A stretch of 64,000 nt of DNA from JABMQB01 sp963677475. GTDB taxonomy: Bacteria; Bacteroidota; Bacteroidia; Bacteroidales; Prolixibacteraceae. The stretch is taken from positions 806,001 through 870,000 of the forward strand of contig CAXXQD010000021.1 in the NCBI GenBank assembly GCA_963677475.2, read 5' to 3'. How positions within the stretch are numbered: position 1 is the first letter of the stretch; every line of letters begins with the position of its first letter. Both the position numbers and the translations under genes were made by a program. This document shows positions 17,275-26,939 of this stretch, in pieces. A model generated the notes under the pieces. The model ran no database searches. It was given only the letters and a program-made list of their open reading frames with translations, and had not been told where the DNA came from.

Positions 17275-18366
17275 TTAATAATTAAATTCGTCAATTACTT
17301 CTCCATCTTTTAATATATTTATCCCTGATGTTTTTTGGAGAACAAATGAATACTTTCTTGCCTCCTTGAAAGTTGGAATTCGTCTTTCTTTTAGATTAAT
17401 GCACTCACCATTTTCATTAATAACAGCAAGAAACCCTTTCTCTATTTTATGATCATAAAAATACACCACTACATGTTGGGAATTTTTGACAAACCATTTA
17501 GAACCAACATTTTTAACTTTTATTCCATTAAGTTCTGCTTTACTTGTGGACATAATAACTTTACCATTGCTATTGTCGATTAATTTAGGAGTTGAGTAAC
17601 CTGAAAACAACCTGTTGCCAGAATCATTAATAATCATATTACTTGTAAAATGTGGCAATTCCCATAATAGTTGACCATTTGGATCATATGAATATATTGT
17701 GCTGTCTGTATTTACGACTAAATATCCATTTTCCGAAAATGCAGCTATCCTGATCTCCTCATTGTTTTTTGATTTTCGTTCCCATATTATTTCTCCTGGT
17801 ACTTTCGCAATACCATAATAATAACTGGCTTCATCTATTTTAATAAAAGATACGTAACTAATTAATAAATTTGGTTTATAATGATAAATCTTATCTAATT
17901 CTAATTGAACATTTCCATTTTTATTATAAATTTTTAATTTGCCAGTGTGAGGTTCAATCCAAAGAATGGCAGTTCTATTGTTCGAAAATCTTGGTTTGCT
18001 GTAAAACATAGGCATTGCATCTTTCCACATGAATTTACCAGATTTTTCAAACATCTCGATTTGAACCATAAGCTCCGAATTATTCTTGTTTATATTTAAA
18101 TCGTTGAAATACATTTCGGAGGACCTGCTAATCAAATCCACGTTTTCATGGATATGTAATTGCTGTGAAAAAGTTTTGTATTTGACATTGTTTATTTCTA
18201 CTGATTTATTTTCGATTTCTAAATCCTTAAACCCCGGTTTCATCCCCGCCACATTAATAGTTGTGCCTTCCAAAAAAATTGGGGAGATACTGTCTGTCTT
18301 TTGGGCATGGGTTGTGGAAGAAATAAAAAGAAGAATAATAAGGATGGGCAGAAGTGTGGATTTCAT
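17275..18366 (-). CDS. Secreted protein of unknown function, possible beta-propeller
   Basis: I do not recognise a named family. The 363-residue product starts with a clear signal peptide (KSTLLPILIILLFISSTTHAQ, cleavage near residue 21). The mature part contains repeated strand-like segments with phrases such as GKLKIYNKNGNVQLEL, STIYSYDPNGQLLWELP and NSNGKVIMSTSKAE, at roughly 40-60 residue spacing, reminiscent of WD40/PQQ-like propeller blades. It would be periplasmic or secreted. It stands alone between the repeat array and a terminator-like hairpin. Confidence 0.6.
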   Translation of the reverse strand: MKSTLLPILIILLFISSTTHAQKTDSISPIFLEGTTINVAGMKPGFKDLEIENKSVEINNVKYKTFSQQLHIHENVDLISRSSEMYFNDLNINKNNSELMVQIEMFEKSGKFMWKDAMPMFYSKPRFSNNRTAILWIEPHTGKLKIYNKNGNVQLELDKIYHYKPNLLISYVSFIKIDEASYYYGIAKVPGEIIWERKSKNNEEIRIAAFSENGYLVVNTDSTIYSYDPNGQLLWELPHFTSNMIINDSGNRLFSGYSTPKLIDNSNGKVIMSTSKAELNGIKVKNVGSKWFVKNSQHVVVYFYDHKIEKGFLAVINENGECINLKERRIPTFKEARKYSFVLQKTSGINILKDGEVIDEFNY

Positions 18367-18392
18367 GGGATTGTATTTTAGGAATTAACATT

Positions 18393-18426
18393 AAACCCAC
18401 CAGGCGTTTATATACATGGTGGGTTT
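18393..18426 (-). terminator. Hairpin between DUF4837 and the propeller-like gene
   Basis: AAACCCACCA (18393-18402) and TGGTGGGTTT (18417-18426) form a perfect 10-bp stem with a 14-nt loop, just after the DUF4837 stop on the minus strand. The T tract after it is short, so it may act as a leaky terminator or transcript stabiliser. Confidence 0.5.
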
Positions 18427-18447
18427 AATTATCAGATCAACGGGATT

Positions 18448-19488
18448 TTAATTCCCCATTTTGACCTGGCTGTTTATTTTGTCATTTTTTTCCTGATCGA
18501 TAAACTTCAGCGAGTAAATCATTGCTTCCACTTGTCTTAACAAATTACGTTTTTCTTTCGAAGGGGCATATACAAAACCATCGGCAACAACCACCCTTTG
18601 GCGTGAGGCGTCAAGTTCGGCAATCAACACATAAGGACCTCCCATAAAATCACCGTAAACTTTCCAAAGTCCACGCATTTCGGCGGCATAATTACCATTG
18701 TGTTCGAATATATTAAACACTGGGGGGATGTCCATTTCGGTGGTCATATAACTTCCTTCGGCAGCACCAGGAACATATTGGTGGAACAGTTCATTTCTTT
18801 TTTTCAATAAATAGTTTGGGGTGAAGGTACTGTCAGATTCATAATCGAACCAATATAAAAATATGCCCTGTGAAATTTCCGGTGTTTCATACCTAAACCA
18901 AAGAAAATCTTTGTATTCTTCAGCAATTTTAAACCCGGGGATCGTGTTCATGGTCATGCCATACTTATCGCGCAAAGTGTTCAATACCGATTGCTCGTGA
19001 ATTTTTGTATAGGTTTCGGTAAGCCTTTGTTTTTCGCGGTTTAGGAAATAGGCAATTATTTTATCGGAGTTTTTATTGAAAATTTCGATGAACTCATCTG
19101 TATTGCTTGCATTGATGGTGGCTGTTGCCTGAGGTGCAGCCCAAGCATTGTCGCGGTAGGTAACACCCGGCTCCTCAATTGAAGGAGTGATATGTACAGT
19201 GATTATATTCCGGGTACTTTTAAATATATCTTTAAATGCTTCTTTTGGGACATCGGTAATGGTGAAAAGCGGTTCTTCCTGAGGAAGTCCTAACTGCGGT
19301 TGTGCAATTGTATTTCGAATTAATTCGCCCGGCTCGTTTTTCCAATTTTCTTTTGAAATTACGACCACCATTTCTCCCGGTTTTCCGGTAATTGATTTAT
19401 GGGTTGAAGTACCCGATTGATTGGAACAAGAGAAGAAAAATATAACGATTGTTGCTAAAAAGAGTGAAGGTACAAATCGAATTTTCAT
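18448..19488 (-). CDS. DUF4837 family lipoprotein
   Basis: A 346-residue lipoprotein: an N-terminal hydrophobic segment ends in the lipobox-like FFSC at about residue 21. The body matches the Bacteroidota-specific DUF4837 family as I know it, with GKPGEMVVVISKENW near the start, FKSTRNIITVHI, WFRYETPEISQGIFLYWFDYES and the C-terminal GPYVLIAELDASRQRVVVADGFVYAP. Function is unknown; it is expected on the inner face of the outer membrane or in the periplasm. It lies downstream of tatA, beyond a terminator. Confidence 0.85.
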   Translation of the reverse strand: MKIRFVPSLFLATIVIFFFSCSNQSGTSTHKSITGKPGEMVVVISKENWKNEPGELIRNTIAQPQLGLPQEEPLFTITDVPKEAFKDIFKSTRNIITVHITPSIEEPGVTYRDNAWAAPQATATINASNTDEFIEIFNKNSDKIIAYFLNREKQRLTETYTKIHEQSVLNTLRDKYGMTMNTIPGFKIAEEYKDFLWFRYETPEISQGIFLYWFDYESDSTFTPNYLLKKRNELFHQYVPGAAEGSYMTTEMDIPPVFNIFEHNGNYAAEMRGLWKVYGDFMGGPYVLIAELDASRQRVVVADGFVYAPSKEKRNLLRQVEAMIYSLKFIDQEKNDKINSQVKMGN

Positions 19489-19570
19489 GACAGTAGGATT
19501 TTAGTTTGGCATTGAATTAACAAAAATCTTACCAATAATAAAAATATAGTTTTTTGAAAATGCTTAGGCA

Positions 19571-19614
19571 TAAAAAAACCTGCTTTGTTCTCATTTTTCA
19601 GATTACAAAGCAGG
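19571..19614 (-). terminator. Terminator after tatA
   Basis: On the minus strand CCTGCTTTGT and ACAAAGCAGG (19605-19614 with 19579-19588) form a perfect 10-bp stem followed by seven T residues (19578-19572), directly after the tatA stop. Confidence 0.85.
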
Positions 19615-19639
19615 ATTTAGTAAGTTATCGATTTCCGGT

Positions 19640-19837
19640 TTATTCTTCTATTTTTCCGGATTCTTTTTTTACTTCCGTATCGTCTTCTTTTGTGGCATTT
19701 TTAAATTCCTTCATGCCTTTTCCAAGTCCTTTCATTAATTCAGGTATCTTACGTCCACCAAACAGAAGTACGACAATTATGAGGATTATTATTATTTCTT
19801 GCGGACCAACAAATCCGGCGATTACAAATAAATTCAT
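19640..19837 (-). CDS. tatA: Twin-arginine translocase subunit TatA/TatE
   Basis: A 65-residue protein with the TatA plan: one N-terminal membrane helix (GFVGPQEIIIILIIVVLLFGG), the FGGRKIPELMKGLGKGMKEF amphipathic helix with its conserved FG-x-KIPEL hinge, and a charged tail. It forms the protein-conducting element of the Tat pathway for folded proteins. ATG 19837 (MNLFVIAG) is the likely start; the in-frame ATG 9 codons upstream adds a charged stretch not expected for TatA. It follows rseP in the same direction. A TatC gene is not in the window. Confidence 0.9.
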   Translation of the reverse strand: MNLFVIAGFVGPQEIIIILIIVVLLFGGRKIPELMKGLGKGMKEFKNATKEDDTEVKKESGKIEE

Positions 19838-19890
19838 GACTTTTTGTTTATTGGTTTGGTACAAAAATAACTTTTTTTATTCAATTGTGA

Positions 19891-21219
19891 TTACTTAAAC
19901 AGTTTTATAATATCGTTGGCATTAGCAAATAAAACCAGCGCCAGTAGCAATATCATTCCGGCAATTTGAGCATATTCCAAAAATTTCTCATTTGGCTTGC
20001 GACCTGTTATCATTTCGTATAAGGTAAACATCACGTGGCCACCGTCCAGTGCCGGGATAGGCAGCAGGTTCATAATGGCAAGGATAATGGAAATAAATGC
20101 GGTCATATTCCAGAAGGAATACCAATCCCAGGTGCCGGGGAATATGCTTCCGATGGTAATAAATCCACCTAAAGATTCGTAGGCTTTTGTTTCAGGTTTA
20201 AAGAATAGTTTGAACTGTTTCAGGTAATCTTTTGTGGTTTCAACCCCGCGCGCAATTCCGGCCGGGAAGGACTCAAAAAAGCCATATTCAACGGTTGCAT
20301 ATTCAGGAATTGCACTTTCTGAAAATTGTTGGTAGAAGCCAATTTTTCCGTTTTCATCTACATTGATATCCAACGATTTGGCTTCATCATTGCGGGAAAC
20401 CAGAAAATTTATGGACTGACCTTTTTTGCTTATGATATATGCAGTAAACTCATCGTAATATTCAAATTCGTTGCCATCAAGAGAAAGGATTTTGTCGCCA
20501 ACCATTAGTCCGGCAGTCTTTGCATTTCCTTCTTTTGTCAATTGCCCAATGGTAAAGTCAAAAGGCATACGCGGCGCCATAACTCCTTTGCTTTTCAGTA
20601 ATAAGGCTAAATCTTCCACCGAAATCTCAACATCAATTTGCTGTCCATTGCGTTCAACCTGCACGGTTTTAGCATTGTCGAGCACGATCATCGGAACGAT
20701 TTTACCAAAGTTTTCGATGTATTCACCATCTACCGAAAGAATTTTATCCCCGTTTTCGAAACCGATACTTCTTCCAACTTCGTTCACTTCAATTCCGTAT
20801 TTCAGGTTTGCCGTTGGCAGGTATTGCGAACCCCAGGCATATAGAACCGCGATGTAAATTAACAAGGCAAAAATGAAATTCATCAGCACACCGCCAAGCA
20901 TAATTAGTAACCTTTGCCATGCAGGTTTTGCTCTGAATTCGTATGGTTTTGCAGGAAGTTTCATAGCTTCTTTGTCCATTGATTCATCAATCATACCTGC
21001 AATTTTAACGTAGCCGCCAAGGGGCAACCAACCCACACCATATTCTGTTTCGCCTTTTTGAACTTTGAAAAGTGAAAACCATGGATTAAAAAACAAGTAA
21101 AACTTTTCGACCCTGGTGTGAAATAAACGGGCAAACATAAAATGCCCAAACTCGTGAAGAACGACTAATATGGATAAACTGAGTAAAAGCTGTGCTGTTT
21201 TGATTAATATCGATTCCAT
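19891..21219 (-). CDS. rseP: RseP-type site-2 membrane metalloprotease
   Basis: A 442-residue intramembrane zinc protease. The HEFGH motif (His22, Glu23, His26) lies in the first membrane helix, with the second metal-ligand region NLLPIPALDGGH near residue 390. Two PDZ-like regions lie between (about 130-290). Family members cut anti-sigma factors after a site-1 protease has acted. It sits directly behind dxr with an 18-bp gap, the common dxr-rseP arrangement. Confidence 0.93.
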   Translation of the reverse strand: MESILIKTAQLLLSLSILVVLHEFGHFMFARLFHTRVEKFYLFFNPWFSLFKVQKGETEYGVGWLPLGGYVKIAGMIDESMDKEAMKLPAKPYEFRAKPAWQRLLIMLGGVLMNFIFALLIYIAVLYAWGSQYLPTANLKYGIEVNEVGRSIGFENGDKILSVDGEYIENFGKIVPMIVLDNAKTVQVERNGQQIDVEISVEDLALLLKSKGVMAPRMPFDFTIGQLTKEGNAKTAGLMVGDKILSLDGNEFEYYDEFTAYIISKKGQSINFLVSRNDEAKSLDINVDENGKIGFYQQFSESAIPEYATVEYGFFESFPAGIARGVETTKDYLKQFKLFFKPETKAYESLGGFITIGSIFPGTWDWYSFWNMTAFISIILAIMNLLPIPALDGGHVMFTLYEMITGRKPNEKFLEYAQIAGMILLLALVLFANANDIIKLFK

Positions 21220-21237
21220 TAAATTGTGTTTCTTTTT

Positions 21238-22398
21238 TTAGTTTCTGTTTTCTACTAACATTTTTGTGATCGTTCTTGTTTCCTCATCGCTGTCTAAATA
21301 ATCATTTAAATCTGGCTTAGCAATGAAGCTGGCTTGTTTCATCGCCTGTTCAATGATTTCAGACATTTGGATAAACCCAATTTTTCCCTGAAGGAAAGCG
21401 CTCACAACAATTTCGTTTGAAGCATTCAGGATGCAGGGCATGTTACCACCTTTATCCATTGCTTCATAAGAAAGTGCAAGGTTACGAAAAATTTTTGTAT
21501 TTGGGGCTTCAAAATCGAGGCTTGGATAATCTAAAAAATTGAATCTGGGGTAATTAGTCGTATATCTTTCCGGGAAAGTAAGGGCATATTGAATGGGCAA
21601 TTTCATGTCGGGCAAGCCCATTTGTGCTTTAATCGATCCATCGGTAAACTGCACCAACGAATGTATGATAGATTGTGGGTGCACGATTACTTCAATTTTG
21701 CTGGCGGGTAGCCCAAACAACCATTTGGCTTCAATCATCTCAAAACCTTTGTTGATCAAAGTCGCCGAATCGATGGTGATTTTTGCGCCCATATCCCAAT
21801 TTGGGTGTGCCAGTGCATCTGCTGGTGCAACCAGCGCCAGTTCTTCCAACGATTTCTTCCTGAATGGCCCGCCGGAACAAGTCAGTATTATCTTTTCAAT
21901 GGGATTCATAAACTCACCTGTCAGGCATTGAAAAATGGCGGAATGTTCCGAATCAACAGGTAGAATATTCACACCTTTTTCGTTGGCAATTTTTGTGATT
22001 ATTTCACCGGCAACAACCATGGTTTCTTTATTTGCCAAAGCAATATCTTTGCCTGCTTTTATAGCGTAGTAGGTTGGCATTAACCCCGAAAACCCAACCA
22101 TGGCGGTTAGCACAATTTTGATTTCCTCTGCCTGAACAGCCTGGTTTAATGCATCTGCCCCGGCATATACTTTAATGGGTTCATCCTTTAAAGCTTCTTG
22201 CACTTCCGGGTATTTTTGCTCATTGGTGATGACCACACAGTTTGGTTGAAACTTTTTTGCCTGAGAAATTAAAAGTGAAGAATTGTTGTGTGCCGAAAGT
22301 AATTCCACCTGAAACTTGTCGGGGTAGTTTTCGATAACTTCGAGCGTTTGCGTACCAATTGAACCTGTGGAGCCTAAAATGGCAATATTTTTCTTCAT
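21238..22398 (-). CDS. dxr: 1-deoxy-D-xylulose-5-phosphate reductoisomerase
   Basis: DXR makes 2-C-methyl-D-erythritol 4-phosphate in the MEP route to isoprenoids. The 386-residue protein has the NADPH-binding GSTGSIGTQTLEVI at the N-terminus, LANKETMVVAGEI, the metal-binding region PVDSEHSAIFQCL, and the substrate loop LTCSGGPFR. Length and motif order are normal. It lies between the M23 peptidase gene (5-bp gap) and rseP. Confidence 0.96.
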   Translation of the reverse strand: MKKNIAILGSTGSIGTQTLEVIENYPDKFQVELLSAHNNSSLLISQAKKFQPNCVVITNEQKYPEVQEALKDEPIKVYAGADALNQAVQAEEIKIVLTAMVGFSGLMPTYYAIKAGKDIALANKETMVVAGEIITKIANEKGVNILPVDSEHSAIFQCLTGEFMNPIEKIILTCSGGPFRKKSLEELALVAPADALAHPNWDMGAKITIDSATLINKGFEMIEAKWLFGLPASKIEVIVHPQSIIHSLVQFTDGSIKAQMGLPDMKLPIQYALTFPERYTTNYPRFNFLDYPSLDFEAPNTKIFRNLALSYEAMDKGGNMPCILNASNEIVVSAFLQGKIGFIQMSEIIEQAMKQASFIAKPDLNDYLDSDEETRTITKMLVENRN

Positions 22399-22403
22399 AA
22401 AAA

Positions 22404-23264
22404 TTAAAAGTCGATATATAGTTCCGGATTCAGGGCCCTTCCATTATGCCAAAGTTCAAAGTGGAGGTGTGTTCCAAAAGATAAATGCCCGGTATTTCCG
22501 ATGATTGCAATTGCTTCACCAGCCCGCACTTTATCCCCGGTATTTTTTAAAATCTCTGAATTGTGCTTGTACACCGAAACCAGATTGTTTTCGTGCTGAA
22601 TATACACCACATAACCGGTTTCGAGTGTGTACCCGGCAAATATAATCACACCGTCTAAAACAGCAGAAATACGTGCGTTGGCATCGCTAACAATGTCAGT
22701 CCCTAAGTGATCAGACGATGAGTCAAAGGTGTTGGAAACCAATCCCTTTACCGGGGTAAAAAAATAAATCCTGCTCAGGTCGGTATTCTTGTCTTCTTTG
22801 CTTTGCAGGGAAAGGCTGAGTTGCTCGGCAATAATTTTGTCTTTGAAAACAGAATCGTGGTTGTATTCCTGAAAAACAATTTGGTTGTTATCAATATTTT
22901 TAGTGGTATCCGGAAGATCGTCTTGCGGCACTTCGCCACTCACAATGGCTTTGATCGAATTAAAAAACACATCCCTTTTACGGAGTTCGTTTTCCAACGA
23001 ATCAACCAAAAGAGCGTTGTTTACAATCATTTGGCGGTATTCTTTTTTCGGATACCCAGGAATGTATTCCCGTAATGGTGTTGTGGCAATTAGTATTATT
23101 ACAACAGTTACTAAAGCTGCAGAAACCAGGCTCGTAATGGTAAACACTTTTAACCTTGTAAGCCTTGTGCTCCAAACCGATTGGAAGGTTGAATCGTTGT
23201 AAATGATCAACCTGTACCTTCCCTTTAGTTTGTCAACAATTTTATTCTTTGTTTTTTTTGCCAC
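22404..23264 (-). CDS. M23 (LytM-type) peptidase with N-terminal membrane anchor
   Basis: A 286-residue protein with a cytosolic basic start, one transmembrane segment (about residues 38-60), a linker with coiled-coil character and a C-terminal M23 domain (about 170-286). Zinc-site motifs are present: SSDHLGTDI (HxxxD) and FGTHLHFEL (HxH). Such proteins cut peptidoglycan cross-links or act as adaptors; here the metal ligands are intact, so activity is likely. It is the first gene of the unit M23-dxr-rseP-tatA. Confidence 0.88.
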   Translation of the reverse strand: MAKKTKNKIVDKLKGRYRLIIYNDSTFQSVWSTRLTRLKVFTITSLVSAALVTVVIILIATTPLREYIPGYPKKEYRQMIVNNALLVDSLENELRKRDVFFNSIKAIVSGEVPQDDLPDTTKNIDNNQIVFQEYNHDSVFKDKIIAEQLSLSLQSKEDKNTDLSRIYFFTPVKGLVSNTFDSSSDHLGTDIVSDANARISAVLDGVIIFAGYTLETGYVVYIQHENNLVSVYKHNSEILKNTGDKVRAGEAIAIIGNTGHLSFGTHLHFELWHNGRALNPELYIDF

Positions 23265-23286
23265 TGGTTTACCTTTTTGGAAGCAA

Positions 23287-23294
23287 CAAATTTA
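23287..23294 (-). promoter_or_regulatory. -7 box upstream of the M23-dxr-rseP unit
   Basis: TAAATTTG on the minus strand matches TAnnTTTG exactly and lies 23 bases upstream of the M23 start. A clear TTG at the -33 distance is not seen, so the call is weak. Confidence 0.35.
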
Positions 23295-23531
23295 TAAAGT
23301 TTTGCTGAACTTCATTGGTGAAGGGAAAAATATCCTTTTCAATTAGATTAAAAATCAGAAATGCTTGTTTTTCCTTATTTTCTCAAATTATGCTGAAAGA
23401 TACTATTTTGTATGCTGATCTAGGAATATTTATAAAACTTTGAGAAAATCCCGCTAATTAAGGTTCTTAGCCTGAATCTTTGTAATTATTATGAATTAAT
23501 GCTACCAATAAAAAACCAAAACCAAATTATT

Positions 23532-26500
23532 ATGAATAAAAAAGATCTGTTTTACCATCCGGTGAGTTGGGTTGTTTTTGTATTCGTTGCTATTTCAGCA
23601 GCATATTATACCTATCAAAATTTTGAGAGTGCTAATCCGATCGTTAGTTTGGACATTCAAATGGACAGGGAATCAGCTTTGGCAAAGGCGCAAAGTTTAG
23701 CATCGGAATTTTCGATTGGCCCAAAAGGGTTTAAACAAGCTGCCGCCTTTGACCGAGATGGCCGGTTCCAAACCTTTGTTGAACTCGAAGGCGGAGGTCT
23801 GGATTCGTTTACCTCTTGCATTGAAAAGGGCAATTACTATGCTTATTATTGGGAAGTCAGGCATTTTAAAGAGCATGAAACCAACGAAGTAAAATTTTGG
23901 TTTACTCCGGAAGGAAAACCCCTGGGCTTTTCTGAGAAAATTGGCGAAGCAGAAAAAGGAGCAGCACTTTCAGAAGATGAAGCTTTAAAAGTAGCCGAGC
24001 ATCATGCTGCCTATAATTGGGATGTTGACTTTTCGATTTATCAGATTATAGAAAAATCAAGTGAGGAACGAATTAGTGGTAGGATTGACCATACTTTTGT
24101 TTATGAACGCGAGGATATTTCCATTGGTGAAGGTAAATTCAGGGTGAAGCTTACGGTGAGCGGCGATAAGTTAAGTGCTGTGGATTATTTCGTTAAAGTT
24201 CCCGAAGAGTTTGACAGGCGTTATTCCGAAATGCGTTCAGACAACGATACCATTGCAACAATTGCTTCGGGGATTATATTCTTGTTTTATGGGATACTGG
24301 GTGTTATTCTTGGCATATTTTTCCTAATGCGGCGGAGGTCTTTAATCTGGAAAAAACCATTGTTCTGGGGATTGGCAATCGCAATGGGCTCTGTTTTTTT
24401 GCTAACGATTAACAATCTTCCAATTTCATGGTTTTCATACGATACTTCCACATCACAGTCAAATTTTCTGTTTCGCCAACTGCTAAACGGCTTGTTGGGC
24501 GCATTTGGGTTTGGGGCAGTAATTGCCATCTCAACAATGGCTGCCGAAGGGCTTGGCAGGCTGGCATTCCCTAAACAAATTCAGTTCTGGAAATTATGGA
24601 GCAAAGATGCCGCTGCATCAAAACAGGTGTTGGGACAATCGGTAGCAGGCTACCTTTTTGCAATAATAATATTAGGGATAGATGTTTTGTTTTACAGGAT
24701 CACAACTACTCATTTGGGGTGGTGGAGCCCCGCCGGGAGTTTATCCGATCCGAATATCCTTGCCAATTACCTTCCCTGGTTAGACTCTATAGCCATTTCA
24801 CTTCAGGCAGGTTTTTGGGAAGAAATATTGTTCCGTGCAGTTCCGATTGCCGGGGTATTCCTTCTTACAAAAAACAAAAAATCGAGGACCCTCTGGGTTG
24901 TTTTAATTCTGATTGTTCAAACCCTGGTGTTTGGTGCAGGGCATGCCAACTATCCAAACCAGCCATCGTATGCGCGGGTTATTGAAATGGTGGTTCCGTT
25001 TGCAATTATGGGCATTATTTACATTTATTATGGGTTACTACCTGCTATAATTGCCCACTATGCAGTCGATGTATTTTGGATTAGTTTGCCTCTTTGGGTT
25101 TCATCGGCACCGGGAATTTGGCTTGACCGCATTCTCGTTATATTATTTCTGTTTGTTCCGGTCTGGATAATATTGTTTTACTACATAAAAAACAAGGGAC
25201 TGAAAGATGTGCCCGAAGAAGCCAGAAATGATGCTTGGGCGGTTCCTGAAAAAGAAGAAGAAACAATTGAGGAAGAAGTTGTAAAGGTTGAATCAAAATC
25301 GTATAAACTTGAAAAATGGTTGATACCTGCTGGTATTATTGGTTTGGTTTTGTGGTTCGTTTTTACACCTTTCAAACAAGATGCCCCTAAGCTCAATGTA
25401 TCAAAACAGGAGGCTATTGATATCGCCATAGAAACCCTATCAAATGAATATGGAATTGATGTAAACGAATGGGAAGTCCTCAGCTCAGTTTCATCGAATG
25501 TGGATATAAAGGACATTTTTGTTTGGAAAGAATTTGGGCAGAAAACCTATGGGGATTTGCTTGGTGATTTTCTGGGAAATCCGTATTGGAAAATACGGTT
25601 GGTTAAAACAACGGGCCCTGTTGAAGAACGTGGAGAAGAATTTTTGGCAAATGTGACCATTAACAAGGAAGTATTTTATACCTCACACACAATTCCTGAA
25701 TCAAGGGAAGGGGCAGTTCTTTCAAAAGATTCGGCTCAAATACTGGTTGACGAAGCCCTTTTTAATAAACATTCAATCAAACGCTCTTCCCTGAAAGAAA
25801 TATCGATTACGCCAAAAAAACTGGACAAAAGAACCGATTGGGAATTTATTTATGCTGATACCATCAATTATTCGCTTGAGCTGGGGCAGGGAAGGTATTT
25901 GGTTTCGATTGCAGGTGATGAGGTGACCAGTGTTTCCAAATTTATTTATGTTCCCGAAGACTGGATGCGAGAATATAAGGATAAACAGAGCAAGCAATCG
26001 ATCGTAAGAATGGCTGGCCAGATTTTTAGCATTGGCATAATAATATTTGGATTGGTACTTTGTATTATACGTTGGACCAGAAAGAAATTTAGGTTGAAAA
26101 CATTTATAATTGTTTCCTTATTTATAGTAATTGTGTATTTACTGGATGTCCTCAATAGTTGGGATTCAGTGAAAGCAAGTTACACCACATTTCTCCCGTA
26201 TTCTAATTTCATAACAATGGCTTTAATAGGGGTGGTAATTGTAGGAATTTTCTGGAGTTTATTTGCCGGGATTTTTGTTGGTGCTACCATTAAATGGCTA
26301 CCTGTTCAAGCTAAGGTTAAAAATAAAAGTATTTTGAATGCAATCGCTCTGGGTATATTTTTATATGGGATACTGGAATTGATTGAAAGCTTTGCCCCAA
26401 AAACAAAACCTGTTTGGGAAAGTATAGGGTCATTAAATGATTTTGTACCAATCTTTGGTTTTGCTTCATCCAAACTTTTTGAAGGGATTATGCTTCCGGC

Positions 26501-26879
26501 TTTAATGATTTTGATATTTCTGGGGATTCATTTTATATCAAAAGGATTTACATCCCGCAAAGTGATAACCATAATTATGCTCATCGTTGTTTCATTAATG
26601 ATCACCACTTCGGCAAGCGAACATATATTATTCTGGATTCCTTCGGCATTATTATTTAGTGCATTTATCCTTGCTGTTTATTTGTTCTTTATCCGGCAGA
26701 ATTTTCATTGGCTGCCATTAACCTTCGGCATTTTCCTGATTTTCGAAGTCATCGAAAAAATGGTCGTAAATGCAGTCCCGGAGGCGATACCCGGAGGTAT
26801 ACTTTTTATTGTTCTTGCTGGGGCATTATATTATTATTGGTACAGGCAGTTGGTAAAACCGGTTGAAGGACATGATTAA
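23532..26879 (+). CDS. Large CPBP-family membrane protease with duplicated PepSY-like/membrane halves
   Basis: A 1,115-residue protein from ATG 23532 (MNKKDLFYHP). The order is: one N-terminal membrane helix; a soluble domain of about 220 residues resembling PepSY-type repeats; a membrane block; then a CPBP (Abi/CAAX-protease-like) core with the three metal motifs EEILFR (Glu430, Glu431, Arg435), GHANYP (His471) and HYAVD (His509, Asp513). A charged linker leads to a second soluble domain (from about residue 615) and a second membrane block. The second half lacks EExxxR and the paired histidines. The junctions VKVPEEFDRRYSEM and IYVPEDWMREYKDK align, pointing to an internal duplication. Substrate unknown. 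Confidence 0.8.
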   Translation: MNKKDLFYHPVSWVVFVFVAISAAYYTYQNFESANPIVSLDIQMDRESALAKAQSLASEFSIGPKGFKQAAAFDRDGRFQTFVELEGGGLDSFTSCIEKGNYYAYYWEVRHFKEHETNEVKFWFTPEGKPLGFSEKIGEAEKGAALSEDEALKVAEHHAAYNWDVDFSIYQIIEKSSEERISGRIDHTFVYEREDISIGEGKFRVKLTVSGDKLSAVDYFVKVPEEFDRRYSEMRSDNDTIATIASGIIFLFYGILGVILGIFFLMRRRSLIWKKPLFWGLAIAMGSVFLLTINNLPISWFSYDTSTSQSNFLFRQLLNGLLGAFGFGAVIAISTMAAEGLGRLAFPKQIQFWKLWSKDAAASKQVLGQSVAGYLFAIIILGIDVLFYRITTTHLGWWSPAGSLSDPNILANYLPWLDSIAISLQAGFWEEILFRAVPIAGVFLLTKNKKSRTLWVVLILIVQTLVFGAGHANYPNQPSYARVIEMVVPFAIMGIIYIYYGLLPAIIAHYAVDVFWISLPLWVSSAPGIWLDRILVILFLFVPVWIILFYYIKNKGLKDVPEEARNDAWAVPEKEEETIEEEVVKVESKSYKLEKWLIPAGIIGLVLWFVFTPFKQDAPKLNVSKQEAIDIAIETLSNEYGIDVNEWEVLSSVSSNVDIKDIFVWKEFGQKTYGDLLGDFLGNPYWKIRLVKTTGPVEERGEEFLANVTINKEVFYTSHTIPESREGAVLSKDSAQILVDEALFNKHSIKRSSLKEISITPKKLDKRTDWEFIYADTINYSLELGQGRYLVSIAGDEVTSVSKFIYVPEDWMREYKDKQSKQSIVRMAGQIFSIGIIIFGLVLCIIRWTRKKFRLKTFIIVSLFIVIVYLLDVLNSWDSVKASYTTFLPYSNFITMALIGVVIVGIFWSLFAGIFVGATIKWLPVQAKVKNKSILNAIALGIFLYGILELIESFAPKTKPVWESIGSLNDFVPIFGFASSKLFEGIMLPALMILIFLGIHFISKGFTSRKVITIIMLIVVSLMITTSASEHILFWIPSALLFSAFILAVYLFFIRQNFHWLPLTFGIFLIFEVIEKMVVNAVPEAIPGGILFIVLAGALYYYWYRQLVKPVEGHD

Positions 26880-26939
26880 GATGTCATTTTTAATTATCTT
26901 AAAACTATATATTTGCAATTCAAAAAATTAAAGGAGATT

